A stretch of DNA of 64,000 bases from Aquabacterium sp. Its GTDB lineage: Bacteria; Pseudomonadota; Gammaproteobacteria; Burkholderiales; Burkholderiaceae_C. Shown one piece after another: positions 44,149 to 52,951 of the stretch (position 1 is the first letter of the stretch; each line of letters opens with the position of its first letter). The notes under the pieces are model-generated. The model was given only the letters and a program-made list of their open reading frames with translations, was not told the origin of the DNA and searched no databases. Where the stretch lies: positions 1-64,000 of the forward strand of contig NZ_JACPYU010000005.1 in assembly GCF_016195855.1 (NCBI RefSeq). Direction: 5' to 3'. A program made the translations under genes and the position numbers.

Positions 44149-45206
44149 TGAGCTTGCCGCTGATTGACCGCGCAAGCGACTACATGCCTTTGGCGCGCGA
44201 GCGCCTGGACGAGGCCACCTGGCGCTATCTGCAGGACGGCGACGGCACGGGCAACGAGCATGCGCTGTCCGAGGTGCGCCTCATGCCCCGGCCTTTGAGC
44301 GCCGTGGCGGGCGGGCACACGCGCCTGCGCTTGTTCGGACAGGATCTGGCCCATCCCTTCTTGCTGGCACCGGTGGCCTACCAACGCCTCTTTCACGCCG
44401 ATGGCGAGGTGGCCACCGCCATGGCCGCAGCAGCACAAGGCGGCCAGCAGCTGATCAGCAGCCTGGCCAGCACGGACATCCAGACCATCGTGCAGGCGGC
44501 CGTCGAGGGCGGTGGCCTGGCGCCCTGGTTTCAACTGTATTGGCAGCGCGACCGGCAGCGCACGCAGCGCCTCTTGCGCAAAGCTGTGGACGCAGGATGC
44601 TCGGCCATCGTGTTCACCGTCGATGCGCCCGTGAAGCTGGCGACCATGCGCCTGCCTGCTGACATCCGCGCGGTCAACCTGGAAGCTGAGGCCCATGCGG
44701 CCGTGCCTGTGGAGGGCGGGAGCCTGGTGTTTGATGGCTGGATGGTCCAGGCGCCAACCTGGGACGATGTGGCCTGGTTGCGAGCGCAGACGACGCTGCC
44801 CTTGTTGATCAAGGGGGTGTTGCACCCGGACGATGCCATGCGCGCCCTGGACCTGGGCTGCGATGGCGTGGTCGTCTCCAACCATGGTGGCCGCGTGCTG
44901 GAAGGCGCAGCCCTGAGCCTGGCAGCTTTACCGCGTGTGGTGGCGCGTGTGGCAGGCCGTGCGCCCGTGTTGTTTGACAGCGGTGTACGCGGTGGCCGCG
45001 ATGCCCTGGTGGCCATGGCCCATGGTGCGGCGGCCGTGTTGCTGGGGCGGCCTTATATCTGGGGCCTTGCCAGCCACGGCGCCCTGGGTGTGGCCCATGT
45101 GATCCGCCTGATGCGTGACGAGCTGGAGATGACGATGGCGCTCACGGGATGTGCCACGCTGGCTGATGTCACCGCTCAGGTACTGGACGCAGGTCAGCCT
45201 CTCTGA
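44148..45206 (+). CDS. FMN-dependent alpha-hydroxy acid oxidase (lactate-oxidase-like)
   Basis: 352 residues. Conserved FMN/active-site features: APVAYQRLFHADGE, WFQLYWQRDRQRTQRLLRKAVDAGCSAIVFTVDAP, LLIKGVLHPDDA, the catalytic His-Gly in VVSNHGGRVLEGA, and VLFDSGVRGGRDALVAMAHGAAAVLLGRPYIWGLA. Oxidises a 2-hydroxy acid, probably lactate. Its ATG overlaps the piuC stop (TGATG), so it belongs to the iron operon. An upstream extension of the frame runs inside piuC and is spurious. Confidence 0.92.
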   Translation: MSLPLIDRASDYMPLARERLDEATWRYLQDGDGTGNEHALSEVRLMPRPLSAVAGGHTRLRLFGQDLAHPFLLAPVAYQRLFHADGEVATAMAAAAQGGQQLISSLASTDIQTIVQAAVEGGGLAPWFQLYWQRDRQRTQRLLRKAVDAGCSAIVFTVDAPVKLATMRLPADIRAVNLEAEAHAAVPVEGGSLVFDGWMVQAPTWDDVAWLRAQTTLPLLIKGVLHPDDAMRALDLGCDGVVVSNHGGRVLEGAALSLAALPRVVARVAGRAPVLFDSGVRGGRDALVAMAHGAAAVLLGRPYIWGLASHGALGVAHVIRLMRDELEMTMALTGCATLADVTAQVLDAGQPL

Positions 45207-45240
45207 GGCTGCAGGGATGGCAGCTGGGACGGCCGGGTGC

Positions 45241-46455
45241 TCAGGCCAGGGCCATGACCAGCTCGCACAGGCGGGCCAGGTTGCCTTGTTCGTCTTCCAC
45301 GGTATGCCGCTGAGAGACCGCTTGTGCATGCATGCGAAAGTGAGGGTCATCGATCAGTGCATGCAGGGCTTGAACGCCCGTGCTGTCGATTTCATGGGGC
45401 TGTAGCGCGATGCCTGCGTTCAGCTCGCAAGCACGATAGGCAACGAGCCATTGCTCGATGTGGGCTGGCAACAAGAGCAATGGTTTGCCGCGCGACAGCG
45501 CAGAAAACACCGTGCCCGAGTTGCCCTGGCAGATCACCACGGCAGCTTGCGCGATGGCCTCGGTCATGTTGATCGGCGCCCGTACCGTGTGGATGTGGGC
45601 ATGCGCCTGCAGCTTTGCCAGGTGTTCGGGCGTGGCTTCGGGCAGAACGAGCAAGGTCGGCAAGCGGGCCGCCATCAGCATGGCCAGGATGGCGTCGATC
45701 CCGGGGTGGCTCGCCTTCACATAGGCCAGGCATGTTGGCGGCGCCTGACTTGGCCAAGCCCCCGATCGAGAGACCAGGGGTGGCGGCAGCGGCCCGGTGA
45801 AGGTCTGCCTTGGTGAGGCCCTTGGGCCGTAATGGTGCAGTTCCGGCCAGGTCAGCAGGGCATCCACGTCGGTCTGCAGCAGCTCGGCCAGGCTTGGTAG
45901 CGGCTCGATCCCGCAAGCGCCTTGCGCAGACTGGCAATGCGCCAGCAAGGTGGCTTCATCAGCAGGGTCGACGGGGCTGGTGTCCCAGAAACGGAAACTG
46001 GGAAATGGGTTGCCCGTTGGCGGCTGGAAATAGCCGTTGCCGACTTGCGCCGTGCGCATGCCGGGCATGCCCTTGGCCGCAAGCAGCGCTGTAGGGGCGT
46101 GGTCGGTGACCAGCACTTTGGGTTGAATCTCGCGCAAGAGATCCAGCCATGCCTTGACGTGGCCGCGCAAGAACGGTGCATCGAGGTAGCCACAAAAGCA
46201 CAGCAACTCCGCATAGGTACGCGCAGCCGCTGGCATGCCCGGTGCGTTGGCAGCGCCCCGCCAGCTTGGTGCGCGCCACAGGCGCAAGCCGGGTTCGTCG
46301 AGCAGATCGCCCAGGCAGCTGTTGACGGCGCTCAGATCACGCCAGACCAGGTCCACTTCATGGCCGTGTTTCAACAGTGTTCTGGCGAGCTGGGCCAGCG
46401 TGGCAGCATGGCCCATGCCCCCACCTTGTTCCCAGGCCAGTGCAAAGCGGGCCAT
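45241..46455 (-). CDS. Glycosyltransferase of the UGT/MurG fold
   Basis: 404 residues. The N-terminal ALAWEQGGGMGHAATLAQLARTLLKHGHEVDLVWRD corresponds to the acceptor domain start; the C-terminal donor site has VVICQGNSGTVFSALSRGKPLLLLPAHIEQW, an atypical version of the HGG..T..E.l..G.P.....P....Q motif with Q-G-N in place of H-G-G. This suggests a nucleotide-sugar transferase with a changed donor site. Convergent with the oxidase gene. Confidence 0.75.
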   Translation of the reverse strand: MARFALAWEQGGGMGHAATLAQLARTLLKHGHEVDLVWRDLSAVNSCLGDLLDEPGLRLWRAPSWRGAANAPGMPAAARTYAELLCFCGYLDAPFLRGHVKAWLDLLREIQPKVLVTDHAPTALLAAKGMPGMRTAQVGNGYFQPPTGNPFPSFRFWDTSPVDPADEATLLAHCQSAQGACGIEPLPSLAELLQTDVDALLTWPELHHYGPRASPRQTFTGPLPPPLVSRSGAWPSQAPPTCLAYVKASHPGIDAILAMLMAARLPTLLVLPEATPEHLAKLQAHAHIHTVRAPINMTEAIAQAAVVICQGNSGTVFSALSRGKPLLLLPAHIEQWLVAYRACELNAGIALQPHEIDSTGVQALHALIDDPHFRMHAQAVSQRHTVEDEQGNLARLCELVMALA

Positions 46456-46488
46456 GTCAGCCAGCGCGCGCCGGTTCGCTGCTGGCGG

Positions 46489-47709
46489 TCACAACTCGCT
46501 TCGCACGCCCAGGGTGAAGCGCCAACTGCTGACGTTCTTTTGAGCAAAACCCGTGTCGTAGTCAGTGAACAGGGTCAAACCGCGCTGGAGGATGGCCGAG
46601 GCACCCAGGCCGAACTGGCCATATTGGCGGTCAATGGCCCATGGGTTCGGTGTGGGCAGCGGCCCCGTACCAGCGGCATAACTCATGCCGGATTCACCCT
46701 GCAGGTGCCAGCCTGTGATGTGCGTGAATTCGAGGCGGGCGTGAGGCGCGATCAACCCCCAGCTGGTGGGGATGCTGGTCTGGAGCTGGGAGCCGGCACT
46801 GACCGAGCCACTGCGGGCCGTGGTCGAGCCAGCGCCATCCCCAAAGCTGCCGATGCGGCTGCTTATTTCATCGGCGCGCGCGTAAGGGGAGAGGGTCCAG
46901 GCGCCCAGGTTCAGGTCATAGCCGGCAGACAGGCTGATGCCCAGGCTGGTGCCGCTGGCGCGATCCTGGGCGCCACTGGCCGCGTCGGTAGACCGCACGG
47001 TGTAGTGGGTCTTCTCGGTGCTGATGGCCAGGGCCACATAGCTGGCGGGGCTGGGGCTCCAGCTGCCATAGCCGGTGAGGTTGCCGCTGTTGCCGTCCAC
47101 TTTGGCATCGTCGCCAAAATAGCGCATCCGCGTGCGGCCCAGGCCCAGCGACGCACCCGCAGTCCACTGGTCATTGAACCGGTAGTCGGCGCCCACGGTG
47201 ATGTCCACCCTGCTGACGCGCAGGGCCGACGAGCCTGATGCCGCATCACCACCTTCTCTGCGTGATTGGTCAGAGCCAAGCGCATACAGGTTCAGCGGTG
47301 CCGAGTCCGTCGATCGAGGTTGCAGACGCAACTGCGCGACACGGCGCAGCGTGCTGTCCAGGCTCGCGCGCGTACGGTGTGCGCCTTGTGCTGCCAGCGG
47401 TGCGCCAAAGGCCTCGGACGTGCAGGCGGTGACGTCGTTGAGCGCGGTCGCGGTGGCCGCCGCTGGCGAGGCGTTGGTGCCGGCCGCCTGGGCGGTCAGG
47501 CGATTGCGCCCGGTCTGAATGGGGGGCAGTCCACCTTGGAAAAGGTTGTCGCTTGCGCCGCCATATGCGACGTTGTCGTCAATGGGCGCAGGGTCCTGGA
47601 CCGACGTGACGTTGGCCGAGCAGGCTGCGTGGCCTTCTGATGGCGTGAGGGCTGATGCGCCGGCGAGCGCGACGCCCACGGAAATCAGCGGAATGGTAGT
47701 TTTGAACAT
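46489..47709 (-). CDS. Outer-membrane autotransporter beta-barrel protein
   Basis: 406 residues from MFKTTIPLISVGVALAGASALTPSEGHA (signal peptide). A short passenger (about 30-150) has little structure. The barrel at about 160-406 shows repeated alternating segments (VDITVGADYRFNDQWTAGASLGLGRTRMRYFG; GISLSAGYDLNLGAWTLSPYARADEI) and ends SWRFTLGVRSEL. Frames that begin further upstream (to 48342) run through the hydrolase gene and are not coding. Ligand unknown. Confidence 0.83.
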   Translation of the reverse strand: MFKTTIPLISVGVALAGASALTPSEGHAACSANVTSVQDPAPIDDNVAYGGASDNLFQGGLPPIQTGRNRLTAQAAGTNASPAAATATALNDVTACTSEAFGAPLAAQGAHRTRASLDSTLRRVAQLRLQPRSTDSAPLNLYALGSDQSRREGGDAASGSSALRVSRVDITVGADYRFNDQWTAGASLGLGRTRMRYFGDDAKVDGNSGNLTGYGSWSPSPASYVALAISTEKTHYTVRSTDAASGAQDRASGTSLGISLSAGYDLNLGAWTLSPYARADEISSRIGSFGDGAGSTTARSGSVSAGSQLQTSIPTSWGLIAPHARLEFTHITGWHLQGESGMSYAAGTGPLPTPNPWAIDRQYGQFGLGASAILQRGLTLFTDYDTGFAQKNVSSWRFTLGVRSEL

Positions 47710-47937
47710 AGGTGCACCAGCGAGTTTTATGGCCTGCGCGCGGTCACCAAGAGCTGGCACGCGGCCGAGCCCCCTTGATACCCCCTGGTATCTCCCCTGT
47801 TTGATGTGACGCACGCGCTTGGTAGGCGGCTTTATGGTGCGGATTGTTCCACACGCGTGGTGGCGGGCACCCCCCCTTCTTGGTGGGGGCTGGCTTGGCT
47901 GACAATGCCGCCGAAGGGCTTTCGCGATGCACAAGTG

Positions 47938-48720
47938 ATGCACAAGATGATGTTGATTCATGGCGGCAATGGCGTGCCAGCGGGCATGGCCCTGCTGGCC
48001 GAACAGTTGCGGCCATATGCCGACGTGTGGTTGCCAACCATGCTGGGGCATGGGGGGCGGCCCTTGCCACCTGCCTTGTCCGTGCCCGCCATCGCGGCGG
48101 ACTTGCTCGCCCAGATGGATGAGCGGCGCATCGAGCGCTGTTTTGTGGGCGGGTACAGCTTTGGCGGCCTGCTGGCCTTGTACCTGGCCCGGCAGCACCC
48201 GGCGCGGTTCTGTGGCGTGTGGACCTTGGCGGCCAAGGTCATCTACGACGCCAAGGCGGTATCGCATGTGGTGCATTTGACCTCCCCGCAGCGCGTGAGC
48301 CGGTTGAGCAAAGCGTATGCGAAGGATGTCCGTCAGCGGCATGCACCACAGGATTGGCGTGCGGTGATGTTGCTCAACCAGGCGATGTTCAAGTCATTGG
48401 AGGGGGTGCCACTGCTGGGGGAGGACGCCTGGCCGGCCAGCGAGATGCCGGCCCTGGTCATCTCCGGCGAGCTTGACCCATTGGTGTCGGCCGATGAGAC
48501 CAGGCGTCTGGGGGCCTGGCTGCAAAGTCCGGTGCTGATGTTCCCGGGGGCGGCCCATCCTTTGACGGCCGTGCCGGTGCAGGCCCTTGCACACGATGTG
48601 AAGGCCTGGATGGATTGGGTCAGTGCAGCGCCTGAATCAGGCCTTGGGGTCAGAGGCCAGCTTGCCGGCCAGCAGCAAGGCCATCAGGGGGATGAACTCC
48701 GCAAAGATGCGGATCTCTGA
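47938..48720 (+). CDS. Alpha/beta hydrolase
   Basis: 260 residues. MHKMMLIHGGNGVPAGMALLAEQLRPY, nucleophile elbow GGYSFGGLLALYLARQHP (G-x-S-x-G), VISGELDPLVSADETRRLG (Asp) and GAAHPL (His) complete the triad. An in-frame ATG at 47905 is an alternative start; neither has a clear ribosome site. The 3' 84 nt overlap the convergent membrane-protein gene. Substrate unknown. Confidence 0.78.
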   Translation: MHKMMLIHGGNGVPAGMALLAEQLRPYADVWLPTMLGHGGRPLPPALSVPAIAADLLAQMDERRIERCFVGGYSFGGLLALYLARQHPARFCGVWTLAAKVIYDAKAVSHVVHLTSPQRVSRLSKAYAKDVRQRHAPQDWRAVMLLNQAMFKSLEGVPLLGEDAWPASEMPALVISGELDPLVSADETRRLGAWLQSPVLMFPGAAHPLTAVPVQALAHDVKAWMDWVSAAPESGLGVRGQLAGQQQGHQGDELRKDADL

Positions 48721-49614
48721 CAGGTTGCCCACCACCATCATGCCCAGGAAGAAGGGGATGAAGCACAGCATCATGTTGCGCAGGCGCGTGTCCGCCTTGC
48801 CGCGCATGAAGAGCAGCGCCCAGGCGAAGCCGAAGGCAAAGAACACATTGGCCGTGCCGCGGTACTCTGGCCCCAGCCAGGCGAAAGCGAAGTTGTAGTA
48901 CAGGCGCAGGAAGCCGGGTACGTGGTAGAGCGAGACCATGTCATCGCTGGAGGCGTTGAGCAGTGTCGAGATGATGACCTTGACGGCCACGCTCACGGCC
49001 AGCATGGCGAGGAACGGCCGCCACACGGCACGCCAGGCTGGCCAATGGAAGGCCAGGTAGAAGAAGGGCAGGAGGATGGCCGTTTCCCGGTTCATCATCG
49101 CGGGCACGCAGAACGCGAGCAGCATGAGCCAGGGTTGCTTTGACACGATCATCCACACACCGATGGCCATGAAGGCCAGCGAGGTCATGTCATACGGGTA
49201 GTAGTAATTGTTGTAGCTCGACACAACAAAGGTCGCGAACAACTGCCACCAGAACAGGAAGAACATGGTCAGCAGGCTGCCCTTGTTCTTGCCCATGGCA
49301 GACCAGGCCTTCCACACGAAAATGAAGGCGATGACGGTCGCGGTGAAGTCCATGGCCATGAACAGGAAGGCCAGGCCCCGGTCGCCCAAAGGGTGAAGCC
49401 TGTCGACGCCATTGGCGATCATGAAGGTCAGCACGCGGGACTGGAATGGCTGTTCGCCATCGAAGTCGACCAGGAAGCGCCACTTGAACAGTACCCGGCT
49501 CTTGGCCGCGTGGCTGAAGGTCAGCATGGCTGCGAGCAGCACGTTGACCATGGCGATCAGCAAGATGTGGATCTTCTTGGGCTGGCTTGTTGTGCCGCTT
49601 GCTTCCATTTGCAT
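48637..49614 (-). CDS. Polytopic membrane protein of unknown function
   Basis: 325 residues from MQMEASGTTSQPKKIHILLIAMVNVLLAAML. About nine hydrophobic segments; conserved-looking polar pairs include VSSYNNYYYPYDM and CVPAMMNRETAILLPFFYL. The layout recalls EpsG- or glycosyltransferase-C-like polymer or sugar-transfer proteins, but no motif is decisive. A longer frame to 49698 has no better start. Confidence 0.7.
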   Translation of the reverse strand: MQMEASGTTSQPKKIHILLIAMVNVLLAAMLTFSHAAKSRVLFKWRFLVDFDGEQPFQSRVLTFMIANGVDRLHPLGDRGLAFLFMAMDFTATVIAFIFVWKAWSAMGKNKGSLLTMFFLFWWQLFATFVVSSYNNYYYPYDMTSLAFMAIGVWMIVSKQPWLMLLAFCVPAMMNRETAILLPFFYLAFHWPAWRAVWRPFLAMLAVSVAVKVIISTLLNASSDDMVSLYHVPGFLRLYYNFAFAWLGPEYRGTANVFFAFGFAWALLFMRGKADTRLRNMMLCFIPFFLGMMVVGNLSEIRIFAEFIPLMALLLAGKLASDPKA

Positions 49615-49698
49615 GACTGGGTGTGGGGTGAGCCGGATCCGGCTGAATGTAGCACCCGCTTCATGCAGGACAGGGGCCGGGTAAATGCCCGGAGCCAC

Positions 49699-50058
49699 TC
49701 AAGTCGGGGTCATCCTGAACCACTGGGGGTGTTGCTGGCGGTAAACCCGCAGCCACATCATCAGGGCGGGCGTCAGCGCGCGTGCACCGAACACCAGGGC
49801 GTCGTCCAACTCGCGCCCACCGGGGCCCGCAAGGGCTTGCCCGGCCACGGCGGTGCCGGCCCAGTCCACCTCGGGCATGCCTTCGCGCAGCTCGGGGGGC
49901 AGGGCGGCGGCCGCTTCCGTGAGCAGACGCAACTGCCGCGCCACCTCCTGCCGGGTCAGGCGTGAGGCCAGCAACTCGCTGTCTTGCAGGCCTTCGGTGA
50001 GGGTCAGCACGGCAACGCCGGCCTCTTCGATCGTCTTGAGCAGGGCGGCGCCAAACAT
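49699..50058 (-). CDS. Unrecognised small protein at the end of the nif operon
   Basis: 119 residues, beginning MFGAALLKTIEEAGVAVLTLTEGLQDSELLASRLTRQEVARQL and ending ALTPALMMWLRVYRQQHPQWFRMTPT. Predominantly helical, no Cys and no membrane segment. It starts 8 nt after the amine-oxidase stop, so the two are probably co-translated. It resembles no family I know; a partner or maturation factor for the oxidase is a guess. Confidence 0.65.
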   Translation of the reverse strand: MFGAALLKTIEEAGVAVLTLTEGLQDSELLASRLTRQEVARQLRLLTEAAAALPPELREGMPEVDWAGTAVAGQALAGPGGRELDDALVFGARALTPALMMWLRVYRQQHPQWFRMTPT

Positions 50059-50066
50059 GGTCTGTC

Positions 50067-51659
50067 TCAGTGGGCTTGAAGGGCGCGGCTGCACAACAGG
50101 TCGTTGGTGGCCCAGGCGAATTCCACCCAGGCGGCAGCCAGGTCGGCGGTGATGGCGCGCAGGTAGTCCCCGTCGGGCTTGTGCTCGTCGGGGAAGTTGG
50201 ACAGCGCGCAGGACTTGGCGTTGAAGACAAGCGCGTCGGCCACCAGCTCCTTGCTGAAGCCGGCAAACGTGGCCAGCACCGGCGGCGTCAAGGCGTGGCG
50301 GCCTGACGCGTGCCCAGGCTCGGCGGGCTCGCTGGCGCACAGGTCCAGGCTGGCCAGTTGCTCCAGCGCGCGAGTGTAGGTCTGCTCGACGGCGGCCAGC
50401 ACGGCTCGTTGGGTGAGCTGCTCGCGGTCCTGTCTGGACAACATCTGTTTGACGTGTTGCTGGTAGCGGGGCATGGCTTGTTCGCGCTCGGCTGCCACCC
50501 ATTGTTGAAAGCGGGCCAGGGCTGCATCTCCCTGCAAAGACTCGGGCGCGCGGCTTGCCGGCACGGGGCGCAGAAAATCGGCCAGGCGGGCGGCGGACTC
50601 CAGCGCGCCCTCCATGTGGCCTGCGGCCTGCCTGGCCGTTTCCGTGCCGCCGAAGAAGAGGCGACCGGACCAATGCGGGCGGCGCAAGACCGGGTCGGCT
50701 TGAGGTGGGGCACCAAGCTGGTCGGTGCGGTCCAGGTCGCTGCAGGTCAGCGGGTCAGTGGCCCAGTCCTGTGTGGTGATGGTGTCGGCCTGTGCTTCAA
50801 GACCGAACAGTTGCGCGAACTGGCTGGACACCAGCAGGGGCATGCTGCGCTCGAAGCTGGCGCGGGCGTCGGGTGGGATGGCGTGAAAGCCGGCCAGGGC
50901 CGCACCGTGTTCGTCACTGGCATCCCACACTTCGCGCAACACGGCCTGCACATGGCCCACGAAGGCGCTGCCTGACCAGCCGTGCTGGAGCCAGAAAGGC
51001 TGGTCATAGCGCGCAATGGATTTGGCCTCGCGTGCCATCCAGGTCGAGACGGCGTTCATCGCGTCCACCGTGAAGGCCGGCAGCGGGGGCTCGAACCGGA
51101 TGCCCTGGGCCATCAGCCTGGGCGGCACGGCCAGCACGACACGCCTGGCCTGCACCTGGGTCAATTCGGTCACAGTGCCTTGGGTATCGGGTGTGGTGCC
51201 ACTCAGGCGCAAGGCGATGTGGTCGCCCTGGTCCTGAAGCGACACCAGTCGCTGGCCCAGTTGCACCGTGCCCTCAGGCAGGTGTCCTGCAAGGGTGCGC
51301 GCCAGTTGCTGCATGCCGCCCGACAAGCGGCGGGCGCCACCATGGATGCCTTCGGCGTCCAGTGGCTCGGGGGCGCGGCTGGCGTCGGGCAGGTTCAGCA
51401 CGACGCCGCTGTCTGGTTGGGGAAAGGAGCGCAGGCCCAAGGATTCGACGAGCGCGGTGATGCGGGGCTCGGTGTCGGGCCAGTACCAGCTGCCACCGAG
51501 GTCCACGGCGGCCCCGCCTTGTGTGGGCACATCGGTGAGGATGCGCCCACCCGCTCGCGAGCGGGCATCGAACACGGCCACACGCAGGCCCTGCAGGTGC
51601 AGTTGCCTGGCAAGCGCCAGCCCGGTAAGGCCGGCTCCAACAATGGCGACATCGATCAT
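50067..51659 (-). CDS. FAD-dependent amine oxidase-like protein with a C-terminal helical extension
   Basis: 530 residues. The FAD fold is complete: VAIVGAGLTGLALARQLHLQGLRVAVFDARSRAGGRI, VVLAVPPRLM and GRLFFGGTETARQAAGHMEGALESAARLADFL. The oxidase part ends near residue 365. The remaining 165 residues, rich in Gln/Ala helices and with the phrase LVFNAKSCALSNFPDEHKPDGDYL, have no counterpart in ordinary flavin amine oxidases that I know. Position in the nif operon, 41 nt after a [2Fe-2S] ferredoxin, suggests a redox role in nitrogen fixation; substrate unknown. Confidence 0.78.
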   Translation of the reverse strand: MIDVAIVGAGLTGLALARQLHLQGLRVAVFDARSRAGGRILTDVPTQGGAAVDLGGSWYWPDTEPRITALVESLGLRSFPQPDSGVVLNLPDASRAPEPLDAEGIHGGARRLSGGMQQLARTLAGHLPEGTVQLGQRLVSLQDQGDHIALRLSGTTPDTQGTVTELTQVQARRVVLAVPPRLMAQGIRFEPPLPAFTVDAMNAVSTWMAREAKSIARYDQPFWLQHGWSGSAFVGHVQAVLREVWDASDEHGAALAGFHAIPPDARASFERSMPLLVSSQFAQLFGLEAQADTITTQDWATDPLTCSDLDRTDQLGAPPQADPVLRRPHWSGRLFFGGTETARQAAGHMEGALESAARLADFLRPVPASRAPESLQGDAALARFQQWVAAEREQAMPRYQQHVKQMLSRQDREQLTQRAVLAAVEQTYTRALEQLASLDLCASEPAEPGHASGRHALTPPVLATFAGFSKELVADALVFNAKSCALSNFPDEHKPDGDYLRAITADLAAAWVEFAWATNDLLCSRALQAH

Positions 51660-51700
51660 GGCGGGCCTCCCGTGGGCTTGCTGGCCGGTTCAGCGTGGGG

Positions 51701-51997
51701 TCAGACGAAGCTCAGCAGCTCGACCGTGACGGGCTCTTCGCCCAGCGTGGCCTGACAGGCCAGACGCGACTTGGAGCTCACGCCCACCAGGGCATCGAGC
51801 TTTTCGTTCTCGGTGCGCTGGATCTTGGACAAGCTCTTGCAGCCTTCCTGGATGAAGACATGGCAGGCGCCGCATTGGGCCTTGCCTTCGCACTTGCTCA
51901 TGATGGCAGCGCCAGCGGCCTTGATGGCGGCCATCAGGGTGGTGCCGGGGGCCGCGTCGAAGGTGATGCCGGCGGGCAGGATGGTCAGGGTGGTCAT
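51701..51997 (-). CDS. Plant-type [2Fe-2S] ferredoxin, nif-linked
   Basis: 98 residues. Cluster ligands SKCEGKAQCGACHVF (C-x5-C-x2-C) and a later Cys in SRLACQATLG. Similar short ferredoxins recur in nif clusters. A wider spread between clusters (EGCKSLSKIQRTENEKLDALVGV) matches the nif-type variant. Lies between SIR2-like and amine-oxidase genes, so it could serve the latter. Confidence 0.9.
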   Translation of the reverse strand: MTTLTILPAGITFDAAPGTTLMAAIKAAGAAIMSKCEGKAQCGACHVFIQEGCKSLSKIQRTENEKLDALVGVSSKSRLACQATLGEEPVTVELLSFV

Positions 51998-52054
51998 GGT
52001 GCTACTCCTTTGTGGTGGTCAGCGGTTGGCGGGAAACAGAATGAACGGGATGGG

Positions 52055-52924
52055 TCAGGACGCGCACAGCAGCGCGGCCACTTCAGCCAGGCTCAGGTCG
52101 ATGCGCGTCACGTTGTTTTCTTCCAGGAAGCGCGCTTCCATGCGGGTGGGCTCGTTGGGCAGCACCGCCCAATGGCGCTCGCCGGAGCGCTTCATGATCT
52201 GGCGGGCAAAGCTGCGCGTGAGCTGGTCGTTGAAGCGGCAGCCCATGAACAGGAAGCCTTTGCCTTTGCGCAACGCCTGCACTTCGGCGGGGATCGGGGT
52301 CTGGATGTCGATCTCGGTCAGCACCTCGACATAGTCCGAGTCCGACACCAGGTAGTTGCTGGCCGGCGAGCGGCCGCCGATAGGGCGGTAGACCAGGGCC
52401 TTCCACGCGGGCGAGCAGCTCTCGGCCAGTTGGCCGTCCGCATCGTAGAAGGCCGTCCAGGTGCCGAAGTGCTCGGACTGGGACAAGCCCTGCACCTGCC
52501 CCCAGTCTTTGGCGGGGCGTTGGGCGGCATAGGCCTTGACCAGGGTGTCGTCATACCAGCTCTCGACCACCAGCGGTGGGGCCAGCCTGGCGATCCAGTC
52601 GTGCAAGGGGCTGGCCGTGGGGACCTTGGCGAACGCCTCGTCCATCTGGCCCACCACGCTCTTGCGGTGCTTGAAGTTCTCGATGTACTGCGCGGCCTGC
52701 GTGAGCCGGTTGCGGATCTTGTGGGGCACGGTGACCTTGGCGGTCAACTGCGCCACCAGGGCTTCGGGTGTGGAGGGCACGGGGCAGTCGGGGATCAGGT
52801 CCAGCAGGCCGGGGCCCAGGTAGGGCACGACGCGGCCTTCCTTGAGGCCCCCGACCAGCTCGGGCAGCCACTCGTTCACGTTGGCGGCGGCAAGGGGCTT
52901 GTTTTGGGCTTCGATGACGGGCAT
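52055..52924 (-). CDS. SIR2-like domain protein, apparent pseudo-enzyme, nif-linked
   Basis: 289 residues from ATG 52924 (GGAG 6 nt upstream, so TTG at 52930 is not the start). The SIR2_2-like pattern is visible: GRVVPYLGPGLLDLIPD (31-46), LVVESWYDDTLVKAY (118-132), ALVYRPIGGRSPASNYLVSDSDYVEVL (176-202), GFLFMGCRFNDQ (223-234). In active members the second block reads TTNYD and the third KLHG. Here the Asn position is Trp123 and the His position Ile182, so NAD hydrolysis is unlikely. Probably a binding or regulatory role. Alignment by eye. Confidence 0.72.
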   Translation of the reverse strand: MPVIEAQNKPLAAANVNEWLPELVGGLKEGRVVPYLGPGLLDLIPDCPVPSTPEALVAQLTAKVTVPHKIRNRLTQAAQYIENFKHRKSVVGQMDEAFAKVPTASPLHDWIARLAPPLVVESWYDDTLVKAYAAQRPAKDWGQVQGLSQSEHFGTWTAFYDADGQLAESCSPAWKALVYRPIGGRSPASNYLVSDSDYVEVLTEIDIQTPIPAEVQALRKGKGFLFMGCRFNDQLTRSFARQIMKRSGERHWAVLPNEPTRMEARFLEENNVTRIDLSLAEVAALLCAS

Positions 52925-52951
52925 GTTCAACTCCGATGTGTTCGGTTCGTG

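Noticed and set aside
41170-44175. 1001-residue minus-strand ORF
   Set aside because: Lies fully opposite the Fiu-like receptor and piuC, both with clear domains. The product is compositionally biased and has no motif.
46489-48342. 617-residue version of the autotransporter
   Set aside because: The extra N-terminal part runs through the opposite-strand hydrolase and precedes a clear signal peptide beginning at 47709.
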